From Bugulina stolonifera (taxonomy: Eukaryota > Bryozoa > Gymnolaemata > Cheilostomatida > Bugulidae): 64,000 bases of DNA. Each line of letters starts with the position of its first letter. Within the stretch, counting starts at the first letter, position 1. Below, piece by piece: positions 22,901 to 34,461 of this stretch. The notes beneath the pieces were generated by a model. It made no database searches. It saw only the letters and a list, made by a program, of their open reading frames with translations, and was not told the origin of the DNA. The stretch lies in NCBI GenBank assembly GCA_935421135.1, contig OW285196.1, positions 4,755,001 to 4,819,000 on the forward strand, read 5' to 3'. A program made the position numbers and the translations under genes.

Positions 22901-23892
22901 AAGGGCTCCATTAGACGGTGTCACCTTAGGGACACCATTAGATGGTGCCAGAGAAGGGAAGATTGTGGATGAAGTTGTTTTGATAGAATCATCTACCTTC
23001 TTGTTGAATGAAAATGAAGCATCTTGTGCCTTAGGCATTGCAAACCCTTAAAAAGAACGCCAATGTTATGTACTTTTAAATATATACACACACATGTAGT
23101 ATTTATCCGTCGATATAATATAGTGTGTGGTGTAAAATTATAGAGCTGACATCAGGAAGGGACTGGGAATACCTTGGAGGAGTAGTGGAATCTTTAGCCA
23201 ATCAGTAAGCAGTATAAAGTCACAATGTTAACATGCCTATATTATACAAGTAGCAATTTGTCGAATAATAGGGCTTATCATCTCTATCATATACTAGTTA
23301 CACACATGGAGCCTATGTCTACAGATGTGGAGAGATTTACAAATCACAATATCATCACTGGCAACCAACACCAAATATAAAATGTGATATTCTACAATAA
23401 TCAAGTAATTAGGTCTATGTACTAGAACACATGTTGCAGTTAACTTTTTCAAGCGCTGCAGTTGTATACTATGTCTACAGCTTATATAGGCCTATAGGCA
23501 TGTACAATGCACCTTTCTTGCTGGACCTTGAGTATAGTATATGATTTAACACTGGCTAACATTAACAGGACGTGTATGTAGGCTACCTTTAAATCCAGTG
23601 AACAGTGAAGGTTTGTCAGCGTCATCAGTAGATGAAGTAATGCCTCTTCTCTTTGCTTTCTTAAAAACTCGGCCCTTTAGGGTTGACTCATCAGCCTGAA
23701 GGAAATCATAATATCACCATAAAACCAGGCAAATGACTTTGTCAAAGTCATGATATAAATGCTGCAACCAGGCGCATTGTCTAAATCACTTTGACTTCGA
23801 ACCTGTTTAAAAGTTCCTGCTTCCTCACTCTCTTCTTCATTATCCCAGTTGTCTTGGTGCAGCTGGCTTGTTGCTTGTCGTTTGCCTGCCAT
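16901..23892 (-). CDS. NUP50: Nucleoporin 50 (nuclear pore, importin-alpha/Ran-binding)
   Basis: Fifteen exons: 23803-23892 (ATG), 23587-23695, 22883-23046, 22505-22582, 22035-22343, 21389-21552, 21088-21231, 20553-20608, 20231-20296, 19841-19912, 19423-19491, 19213-19284, 18487-18622, 18031-18149, 16901-17115 (stop). All junctions keep frame and give 620 residues, against about 470 for the vertebrate protein. The N-terminus has DNWDNEEESEEAGTF and ADESTLKGRVFKKAKRRG, the basic NUP50 importin-alpha-binding region. Residues about 145-200 (LNTSVVKWL, FTPVFKDYEKHL) are the conserved NUP50 segment. Residues about 250-465 carry FSFG, FTFK and FSFK repeats. From about 490 a Ran-binding domain follows (KLFYEKNGSYIDKGIG, LLIRADTNLGNILLN, MLLVRVKTAEDADEL). 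The protein acts at the nuclear-pore basket in import-complex turnover. The extra length is in the FG region, where four successive exons each hold one repeat. Confidence 0.95.
17400..18022. repeat. 13-bp minisatellite (CATACAGTRAGTA) in last NUP50 intron
   Basis: More than 40 tandem copies of a 13-bp unit; the main variation is A or G in GTRAGT. It begins right beside the 5' splice site of the exon ending at 18031. Units near 17870-17950 are degenerate. Long open frames across it in all minus frames are a by-product of the 13-bp period. Confidence 0.95.
18175..18455. repeat. Minisatellite AGTATGAGTACTAGTAGAGTAC in NUP50 intron
   Basis: About ten copies of a 22-26 bp unit; length variants differ by insertion of CGAC or CGAT. 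It fills the intron between exons 18487-18622 and 18031-18149. Confidence 0.9.
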
Positions 23893-26800
23893 CTATTCCT
23901 TGGACTACAACTATATATAAACTACATATTCACATATTGCACTGCTGTCATACTTTCTACATAAATAACATCACTATCAGAAAGTTGCTCTTCCATAGCA
24001 GCTTTTCAAATACCGCATTAGAAATGCAGCACGCTTGCCACCACCAGTCTATATAACTTCTTGTAAACTGAAAGAATCTTTTGATGCCAGTGAAAGACAT
24101 ACTCATCTGGTGAAACTTATCCAATAGTATATACAAACTGCTGTAATTCTAAAAGTTGACCCTAATCACTCTATCGTGTAAAAAACAAGTATCTAGTTAC
24201 TAGCACATCCCCACAAGAACTGTGCATTTTTTCAGCCCAAGTTACAAAAGCAATGCTAAAACTATAAGTACAACACAGCTGAATCACACATAAAAACCTT
24301 TTGCCCTACTGGGGTTATAGTGCAGAAGATATTCAGGAGAAGTGGTAGACAGTAATTTGTTCCAACAACTTTCCGGATATGCAGATGAGACAAGTTAACG
24401 TTTGATCAGTGTAACAACGGCCAAATTTAAAACTAATGGAAGCTATTTTTAACCACACTAATAGATGATTTAATCACAGCATCAGCTTCATGGTAGCACA
24501 AGCTTTAAAAACTCATCAAACTGTGAAAACAGATACCCATTAGTTCATGATATGTTAACATGAACGCTGGGTGGTATTTCTCAATCTCATCAGCAGGCCA
24601 AGTCGTTGGTTTCTGCATCTTTGTATTAGGGATAATAGCAGGCCTACTAAATGCTCACTTTTCTTCCATTATTATGGACAATCAACTTCAATGCTTCACT
24701 TGAATATGCAGATAATCATTATGCTCGTCTAATCACTGAATCTCTTGTTGTGTATGGATCTGCAGCAGGTACTGCTTAGTCATTTTGAAGGAAGCACAAT
24801 GGTAAGCAACCAAAATGTTATTTTTTAGACACTTTATTAAACCTAACTTTAAATTATAAGGTGCTTATTTGTGGTTGGGTTGTGACTGATGTTTTCTAGT
24901 TTCTCATGTTCGAATGATGTCAATTTATCTGTCATCTTAAAAGACACAAAAGTGTTGTTGATGTCAACTTTGTCTAGCAAGAGCACCATCGCACACTGCG
25001 GTCCCGTTACGATGAAATCATCGGAGATAGCGCTCATACCACTAAGACAACCTGAGCTGCTAGCAGAGGCAAGCTAACGTCAATCTCTGCTAAGACCAAA
25101 ATCGACTATAACAGCCTCTTCCCTTGGGACAATTTGGGATATGAGAATTAAAGCTCATGAAGAAAAACTAATCAGCAATATGCTGAAGATTCGACTTGCC
25201 CATTGTAGCAACCAGCTTTAATCATGAGGAATTCAACTCGCACGCCACGAAAAGTAGAATGTATTATCAGCAGCGTGTTACATCTGAACAGTAACAAAGT
25301 AGTATATTAGAAGTCGTCCACTGTTGAATATTAGTAGCAGAGAGAACATGACCCCTAAACAGATTAACACTGCATATTGACCACACGCAAAATGATTCGT
25401 AGATAAACCAGTAGTGTGTAGGGTATGTGATAGTAGACTGATATGGTAGATTGAGATAGCAGACAGAGATTATAGAGTGTAGACTGAGAGTAGGCCTATA
25501 GTGCCGAGCAAGAAACGAACAGTAAAGAGACAGAAGTATATATATATATGTATATTATGTATATATACATATAGCTTAATCGTCCTAAGCAAGAGTGGGC
25601 AACTCTACAGACAAGCAGGCTACATGTACATACGTAAGCTACAGGAAAACGAGAAAATGACAAAAGAGGAAACTAAATGAAAGGCAATAAAATAAAAGTA
25701 CTAAAACTGAACCAGGCTACAAGAGTGTGCAGCGAGTCCAGCGCAAGTGTGTGTATGCTACAACATGTGAGTAACTCATACTAATGCATAGGCTACTAAG
25801 TAGCAAGGATATATGAGGAAACATCTATATCATTGTAAATCACGAAACAAGAATCGACACGGCTAACATCCTAAAACACAGAAACAGAGTCTATGCGACA
25901 GTTACAAACATTGGAGATCAGGAAGCATACTATTCCTACAGGCTACATGAAGCTGGTGAGTCCTACATACTTGGACTCTAATTAAATATTATAATCATCA
26001 ATAACAGATAACCCCAAAACCACTAAATCCCATTACAACAAGAGAGATGTAACAGACCAGTGAACGTCCTTGCCTCAAGGAAGTTAGAACACTCTTCAAC
26101 AACCATTATGGTATGAAAATAGAGGTCCTCATAGTCCAAGAAAAGGGAAAAACAGTGCTCATAGGTTTCAAGTGTTTTACTGTTTTTAGGTTTTGAATTG
26201 GCATTTTCAAAGCCCTATACTTAGATCTCATATGGTTGCTGGTAAAAAAACTCTTGTGATAGATAGCTACGTGGTGTAGCATAGATTGAGGTAAAAAAGT
26301 CAGACGATCATGTCATCGGCATAGTCATAGAGGCTAACATTGGTTTGTTTGTAGCAAGTAGTAGTAGTATCCCAAGCCATTTTGCATCATTAACATTGAT
26401 TAAGCAATGAGAATGTGAATATGCCGAAGCGCAGAGGGGTATGTGCAGGGGAGGGACTAGCGCGGTTAAAACGCTATTCGATTGTGCTAATCTCTTCTTT
26501 TGCACCAGCGAACAGCTGTGACACGCTTCTTTCAACTTCTGTCAATTTTTAATAGCATTTTAACCAATACGCATTTATTTTCAGCCCAATCTGCTATTAG
26601 CTAGTAGCTGGTAACTAGTTACTAATGCCCTTGCCGCCGCTATTACACTACACTATTACACATCGTGAAGTTGCTAACCAACTCAATTTAATATCCGGAT
26701 TATATGGGTGTTTAAAGTTTTTTTGACTTCAAAAACATAGTCTACACAAAGAAGAAACATATAAAGAACAGATTATAGTATGTGTGGTGAATACTTTTAT

Positions 26801-29205
26801 ATTAGAAGTCTAAAATACTACCGGTTTAACCACAAATATATAATATTTTAAACATTGACAGAAAATCATGGGGAGATAAATCTAAATTTTACTTTGTACA
26901 TGTATTACTGCTGCAATAGTACATGTACAGCTGTACAACACTAATGCTTCTACAGTTTCCATAGACAATTTGAAGGTTATATATGTGATGCCTAATACAC
27001 ATGCATTTGACTTGGCTATATTACATTGAGTATTTTACCTCAGAATTTACCTCAGATGAGGTAGGACTCCGCCAGCAATTTCATGTAAATCTATAAGGGA
27101 GCCTCTAGTTTTAACTACTTTTGGACTAGGGGGTCTGCAATATTTACAGTATATCACTGTTTAGGATTGGAAGTTGGTTTCTCATCTTATCTCACGAATT
27201 GTTCATGGCAGGAAACTAGAGTGGTATATGCATTTTTTGGCTGATATAGAGTATGTTGCTGCTACTACCCTGATACCTTCTTATCGTTATCAATGATATG
27301 ATGTTTCAAATCCATGACGAAGCCCTACTGTGCATTGTAGAAAATAATATAAACACAATATGAACTCTGCAGAACAATGAAGCTGAAGAGAAGTAAACAA
27401 GAAATAGCTGTGTTTGTGCTTTTTAATTTTCATGGAAATAAATGGGCGCCTTTGAATTGCTCTCTCAAACCTGATTTGAGAGAAGACAACTTCTAATTAA
27501 TAGCGATTCAGCGGGTATAAAAGCTATTCCCTATATTTAAATTTCACTATCACATAGGCAGACTCTCTATTCTTGTAGTGAATAGCTAATAGCACATATT
27601 TCTCTATTCTTAAAACTATCGACTCCCACCCCTGGGTATGTGAGATGATTGGTTGTACCCTATGCAAGGAATAAATGCTATAAAAATAATCATAAGATAA
27701 TTTATAATTTAATTTTCATTTAAAAAGTATATAAAATAAATTTCTTCCCATCTATCTATCAATCTCTCACTCATAGCAAATTCAATTTGAATTTGCCATG
27801 AGTGAAACTGAAAGTCAAAGTGAAAGTGATTAATCAATTTGAAATTAACTAATCATAGCTCATACGAATCGTGTAGGCAGCACCCAATTGGGCTTCTGAA
27901 AGTATAAAAGCAATATACGCTATGCAGAAGAATAAACTAGTGAATTTGGTGATTGCAGAGACAGATAATTTTCATTCAAGAGAACATTACAATTTCACCA
28001 CTGCAGTCACATAGTCACAAATCCAAATATCGGCGTGCGACCTTTCGTATGTTACGCGTGCTGCTAATGGCCGGTCAAAGTTCTTGTTGACCAATTATCG
28101 ATGGAAGCCTAAATTACTTTGTTCTCTACTACTAATGTTGCCTATAAATTGGTTTAAACAATAAGCTCAAACGTAACATGTCACGTTTTAAAGGTCGGAT
28201 GCTGCCACAGGCGCTTCGTGTTATAAAAACGAACACTTCTCTAGAGCAATGGTTACGATATAGCCTATGGTTTCAAGGTTCTGTTCTCCAAATGCGTAAT
28301 ACTTCCTCGAATAACACACGACTAAAGTGCTAAAGATACCTCAGTGAAACTGAAGCACAGTCTAAATTGTTTTGGAGCAATATTTAAAAATAAAAATCAA
28401 AATGATTTCACGAAAATGCCAAGTGGTACAGTAACAGTAACCACTTTGCTAAAGTGTATTTCAAGTGTTTGACCAACCCAATAGAGATATCTATGTTCGA
28501 TCCTGCCAGGATAAAAACATGATCCATATTGCTATTAATTAGCCCCCCTCCCCCACCTCGAAGAATACTAGTTGCTTTAATTATTATATTTAATATTATT
28601 ATGATTATCAATTTTAATTATTATTCTAATCCATCTCTATTTTAATTTTAACTGCAAATGTCATAGATAGGATAATAATAGTTAGTAGTGAAGTTTTATT
28701 CTTATTTTTAAAGGTTTTTTTTTTTATATATTTCACAGGACCGTTAAAGCTATAAAACAAATAGAAACACAGTAATCATCATCATGATGAATTCAATATA
28801 AACAACGATTCTATTCAAAATGAAAATTAGGCTGCATTTCTAAAAATCATATCATAGTTAAAATTTCTATAAAAGTAGACGTGCTTTTTGAACTATACTT
28901 ATTAATATTGCATTCAAGCTCCCACTGATTAAAATAGAAAAATGCACAACGCATACATTCAATTTTTGTAGATGGGGAATGCTAGTAATAGGCCTCAAGG
29001 CACTAAAACTTGTACCGTAATTTAATTGTAATAAAATATTACAAACCTATTAGAGACCGGTAGCTAAAAAGACTCATAAAAGAAATATATAAGGATGTGC
29101 TACTCTTACTCTATATTGCAGTTGTTGCCAAAAGTTCCACAATAAAAGAGGAAGAATTAACATTGTGTGTTCTGTTCATTCATTGGCAGGTGTACTATCG
29201 GCAGA
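23893..29205. other. 5.3-kb region with no recognised gene
   Basis: This lies between the divergent starts of NUP50 and the SCI1-like gene. A 62-codon minus frame (24849-25037) and a 75-codon minus frame (26308-26535) are visible but I do not recognise them and no good splice partners stand out. A TATATATA-rich tract lies at 25539-25575. The sequence at 27476-27505 (GAGAGAAGACAACTTCTAAT) recurs at 58260. Otherwise it is AT-rich and featureless to me. Confidence 0.5.
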
Positions 29206-32200
29206 ATGCTGAAGTTTAAGAAGACTAACATCAGGTGATTGGAGTTAGCACTTATAACAATTAACCACGCCCATTGGAAACACTACAGGCATATATAACT
29301 GATAACTGATATGTTACGTCTAAAATAGTACTGATTGAAGGCAAATGTAGTTATGCCATTCATACGGGGGTCAGTTTTTTCATGCTGACAAAAACTACCA
29401 ATGTGAGCATGCCTGCAAATTTAATAATCTAATTGTCTTTTGTAGTGACAGTCCATCATCGCGCGCCAGTTCGCCAAGACGGCCAGCCCTTGTTACACGT
29501 ATCGACTCTATGGGCGGTCCTGTAGAGCATGAGAGAGTCTCATTATTCAAAGAAGATGAAGATGACTCGTTCTTACGGTCTGGTTCTGGCAGCTCAGCAG
29601 AAGAGTTTGGTTAGTGTATGAGATATATACCCTAAAAGCAGAAATATTTCGCGGAAGAAAGTTTTGCGAGTTTGCTAATTCTGGAGCAATTTGCGATAGA
29701 AATATTTAGCAATATTTAGCGAGTTTGGCCTATCGTGAAATTTGTTTAAGTCCCAAAATTGATGTTTAAGCATATTTCAGCATTAAAACCAAGCTCAGCT
29801 AAGCTCTATGTTTACTCAGATTTAAACCCCACTTACATACAGTACAAAACTACAGCTGACTCCTATATAGTGCAGTAAGCCCACCTGTGGGGTTATGTAA
29901 TTACCATAGCTTGTTAAAAAATCCTCTGATTAAGCTCCTACTCTAGGCTACTTACCAATTATGTTATAGCAAATACATGCTGCTTTGTAAAATATTCAAC
30001 TATGTATCATATAGCTATATAGCTGCATGTATGGTATGCTTAAACCAGAAATTATTTAAATCAGTTTGAAAGCAGATATTAATAGCGATGGAAATTATTT
30101 GCGAGTTTTTCACTCGCGAAATTCGCAAAAGTTAAAACTCGCAAAATGTATCTGCTTTTAGGGTGCACAGTAATGTAAAATATTATAGGCCTTCAACTCC
30201 TTAATAATTACAGCAATGAGTATATGAGGGAAAGCCTGCTGGCATACATCTACATGTATCAGGTCTGGCGACCAGAACGATAGGCTGATCTGAGAAAATA
30301 GGTCAATTTTAGTGCATGAACGTGAGCAATCTTAACCCAATTTAGTGAGCTAACTTTAACTGATGACTGTTTTAATGGGAACACTGAGTCATAATGGTGG
30401 TATTGGATAGCCGAGTCTCACATCACGTAGCTAAATCTATTAGTTACTAGTCAGTCAGTCAGTCAGTCAGTCACCATGTTATGAAAGAAAGCAATCCATT
30501 TTGTTTTACTTTTGCTTGTGAACACTTCAGATACTCCTGATAGTAAGCTTAGAGATATTACTAAAAAGAAATTAAATAAGCAAAAGAAGAACATATTGAA
30601 GCAGAAATTACTGAAAGAGAAAAGTAAGTATCTTTCATCAATGGCCATTAAAACATTTCACATATTATACCAACTACACAATGCAAACTTCTCACTATTG
30701 ACATACGTATTATGCATGTGTATTTTCACCAAGCATCCATGTATCCATGTGAATTTTTAATGACAAATAATAGCTACTCACAGTTACACATATGCATACT
30801 TCAGCTAGTGTCATACACAGTGGGCCTTGTGGAGATTTACTACTCACTTATATCCTTCATGGTGTCTAATTGATGATATTACAGCTATATCAATATGCTA
30901 TAGATTTGCTGTCTAGTAAAGACTTCTTCAACCGGCAGCATGAACTAAAGATCTGGGTACATGAAACTGTAAGTAAAGCATGATAGTTATATTATCCAGC
31001 TTTGTAATCATCGTATAACGATATATAAACTTCTTTTTTGTGGTTGCTGAGCTGGCTTGCCGAGTAATGAACAGCACATGCTACCAAGTAGATGTACACT
31101 ACATACATGTATTTATTATACACTGAGGTGCGTTAGACTTTGTAGTGTACACAGTAAATTTTACTTGGTATACTATATCTCTATTAATGCATTGAGTAAT
31201 CTATCATGATACTATAGACAGGTAAAGATGCCTACCAGCTCTCTGACAAGAAGCTAAAAGAGTATTTCAAGAAATTTAAAGATAAATGGAATAAGAAAAA
31301 ACTACCACAAGTTAGTTTTAATTATTCACTTTAATTAATTACTTGATTTTTTTCAATTATGATTATTATATAAAGTATTTTGGTTTAAAGGGATCAGTAG
31401 CTACCCTTCAGAGTTTTTTGCCCGTTTTATGTTATACGTATTGTTCATGTGCATAATTCCTTTTATTTGTAGAAGTATTATCGAGGCGTTGACTTTCTCT
31501 CTACCTCAATAGCCAGTCCTTCAGTGGGGGACCAGAGTCTATGTGAGAATCAGCAAATGTTCACAGACTCTGTGATAAGCACTAATAGCCGACCATCCAG
31601 GTTAGTACAATAACAAATCTTTATTTACTAGTACAAGTGCGTGTATGTTTGATAAAATAAGTAAGCATGTTACATATTGATGAACTAATAGCATTGCTGT
31701 ATCACTACAAAAAATCGCTACCATACATTACAGTGAGCTGTGGATTGCTCCACCTATCCCAATGCTATCTGATATGAGCTCTGATGAACTATACGATCCA
31801 CCCCTTGCATCCCCTGCCACCACAACCCATTCAGCTGTATCCACCTCCAATACTATTGGCGCATTACAGAGATTCGCTACCATCTCCAAGTGTTCACCTG
31901 GGCGACCCAGTCAGGTAGGTTTTTGATACACATGTTTTAGCCTGAGCTCTCTCTAACATCGCTTTAAAAAAACTTTACACAGTTGGAGTAAAATGTCGCC
32001 AGCATGGTACAAGTGGAGTTATCTCCTCTTAGATTTGGCCAAAAACAATCTTTTGTGTAGAAAGTTTACTAAACAACAGTCATTGGCATCAGAAATGGTG
32101 ATTTTTCTATACAAACATATACCATCAGATTAGTAATCCGTGTTATTACTGAACTAATAGTTGTCTACACCAATCAAAGGGGTGACAACTCTTAATTTGA

Positions 32201-34164
32201 CAGCTCATTTTCACTGCACAGTACTATAACTATTTTGATGTCATTTTTAAAGAGATACTTGGAGGAGACGGTGGCTCACACTAGAACTCCACCTAAACCA
32301 CCAGCACGGGGACGCCCATCAGCTGTCCTCACCACATTGAAGAAAGCTGGAAGTACAGAGTCAATCAGCAGTATATGTAGCACAAGTTCTAATATGAGAA
32401 CGCTGAGACCAAGAATGGGGAGTACCATGGCGTCCCTAAGACACCCTTCTTCACGTCTACCCTGCCATCCACCTATATTGACTGGTTAGTTTATAGACTG
32501 TCTCTCTATATCATGTCCCTCCAGTTCCTTTCATCATATTTTCTCACTTTGTGTCTTTCACTTCTACAGGGTCTTCACAAGCAGACACTGAGCAAGCATT
32601 GCCAAGTATTAGTTCAACTGATATCTGCAGTGATGGCATGGAAGGTACATCAGATGTGGCTTCAGTACCTGGAGGGGAACCTGCTATGTGTAACTCAGCA
32701 GTGTCTGCACCCTGTAGATCAACAGCTGTTGGTGCTAGTGAAATGTCTGACACCATCAACATAGTCGATAGTAAGATGAAAGTCGACAGCAAGGTTTCAG
32801 GTGACAGCAATGTGCCACATGTAGTCGATGGCATAGTGGCAGATAACAACAGTGTGACAGATGACAATGAGATGACAAGTACTAACAATAGCACAGGTGA
32901 TTGTCATGTGTTGAACATTACTGGTGGCAGCCTGTTGAATGGAGCAACAAGTAACAACATGGTGGAAGGAACAGCAGGTGATTGCAAGTTGAAAGGTACA
33001 ATAGGTAATAGCATGGAGAAAGAAACAACAGGTGATGGCGCGGTGAAAGGATCAGCAGGTGATAGCATAGTAGAAGGAACCGCACGTGATTGCACAGTGA
33101 AAGGAACAACAGGTGATGGCATGGTGACAGAAACAGCAGGTGATGGCATGGTAGAAGCAATAGCAAGTGATGGCATGGTGACAGAAACAGCAGGTGATGG
33201 CATGGTAGAAGGAATAGCAAGTGATGGCTTGGTGAAAGAAACAACAGGTGGTGGCATGGTGAGAGAAACAGCAGGTGATAGCAGGGTGGAAGAAGCAGCT
33301 GGTGGTATGATAGTATCAGGAACAACAGGTGATATCATGGTGGAAAGAGCAGCTGTTGATAGGATAGTGTCAGGAACAGCTGGTGATGGCATTGTGAGAG
33401 AAACAGGTGATATAAGTACACATGGAAAACTCCAGTCTGTTATGGGCTCTACAGGAGTTAGGCGGAGGTCTGCAGGTAATCATTAGTTGATGCAGTGCTA
33501 CGGCAGAATGCAACATGTTGGTATTCATCATGTCTGTGATAAGCATACAATAATGTTACAGTGTAGTTTATCATTAGTGACATTAGTGACCAGTTAATTG
33601 ATAAACCTGGAGTTATGCTCCTTTTGCTATTATGATAACAAGTGCAGACAACCCATAAATGTATAATGTAACCATGCACATTGTAGATGAATAGTAACAC
33701 TAGCCTAACTGTAATCAGTACATTTATCACCTTATGTCCTTCTCATTCAGTATATGTATTATTAATGCATGACAAGTGTTTGTGGTTGTAGAGAAACGCT
33801 CTAGTTCACAGTTGATAGGCAAGACTGTGTCTAACACACTGAGCATTGCAGAGCCAATCAACAAGAAGAGGACAATTTGGGTTGAAGAAGTTGAGAATAG
33901 TGAAGAGGTATATGTCTAGTTTCTAGACATCGTTGTACACCATGGTACAGTCATACTAACTCGTATTTATTGTTATTACTAGTGAAATGTGCAATAGAAT
34001 ATCAGTAAAAGGTTGATTTACATTAATGTACATAATGTAAGCTTGCATATTAGTATTTTATTATTTTTATTATTGTACTAATAAAAACTATATTATGATG
34101 TATATATACATGACAACCCGAAGTAATTTTAATTCTCATTTAGTCTGAATTGGGTTTAAGCTGA
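29206..34164 (+). CDS. Protein with SCI1-like domain and Ser/Thr- and repeat-rich tail
   Basis: Eleven exons: 29206-29234 (ATG), 29446-29609, 30531-30623, 30904-30968, 31218-31310, 31473-31600, 31734-31914, 32253-32484, 32570-33475, 33792-33907, 34144-34164 (TGA); frame is kept throughout, giving 675 residues. Exon 4 could also use the acceptor at 30884, but that breaks the frame. Exons 3-6 encode a Lys-rich stretch and then SSKDFFNRQHELKIWV, LSDKKLKEYFKKFKDKWN and KKKLPQKYYRGV. The spacing of DFF, EL-x-x-W, F-x3-F-x3-WN and KL-x3-YY-x-G resembles the domain of plant style cell-cycle inhibitor 1 and its uncharacterised animal relatives, nuclear proteins of unclear biochemistry. Exons 7-8 are Ser/Pro/Thr-rich. 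Exon 9 is a large low-complexity exon with a ten-residue repeat. The family call rests on pattern memory only. Confidence 0.72.
29629..30164. mobile_element. MITE with CCCTAAAAGCAGA inverted ends
   Basis: 536 bp with inverted termini ACCCTAAAAGCAGA and TCTGCTTTTAGGGT. The interior is rich in TTCGCGA, ACTCGCAAA and GCGAGTTT words. It sits in the second intron of the SCI1-like gene. I see no clear target duplication. Partial relatives lie at 6985-7084 and near 41386. Superfamily not assigned. Confidence 0.7.
32980..33400 (+). repeat. Coding minisatellite, 30-bp / 10-residue period
   Basis: Within exon 9 of the SCI1-like gene a motif like ETAGDGMVEG recurs about 14 times with divergence; the closest copies are at 33110-33230. 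The frame stays open over all copies, so the protein has an acidic, Gly/Val/Thr-rich decapeptide tract. Confidence 0.85.
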
Positions 34165-34461
34165 AATAATTTGTCAATACCTGATAGACCTAACAGAGTG
34201 TGTTCAACTATTCTACCCTGTTACGAACATGGAGATAAAATCACTGAAACTAACCCTCAAACTCATGATTGGACAGAATTAATGGTAAAGTTTTGGAAGC
34301 TTACCATCATCACTTATATAAAATATCTACCATTCATGTATATTACTAATAACTTTCTCAAATACAAAAGTATAGTGAGGCCACAATGCCAATTCATTGG
34401 AACTTTGGGTCTAACACTTCACATAAATCCTTATAAAAATATGTCACAGTTAGTTCAGACA

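Noticed and set aside
24849..25077. Overlapping 62-codon frames on both strands
   Set aside because: Not recognised, no splice partners, and both strands open equally.
30884..30903. Upstream acceptor for exon 4 of the SCI1-like gene
   Set aside because: Good acceptor context, but joining to the preceding donor leads to an in-frame stop; the acceptor at 30903 keeps the frame.
32544..33392. Minus-strand frames opposite the SCI1-like exon 9
   Set aside because: Mirror of the coding minisatellite; splice structure and domain support only the plus strand.
33458..33730. 90-codon minus frame
   Set aside because: Lies over the exon end and following intron of the SCI1-like gene; no motif.
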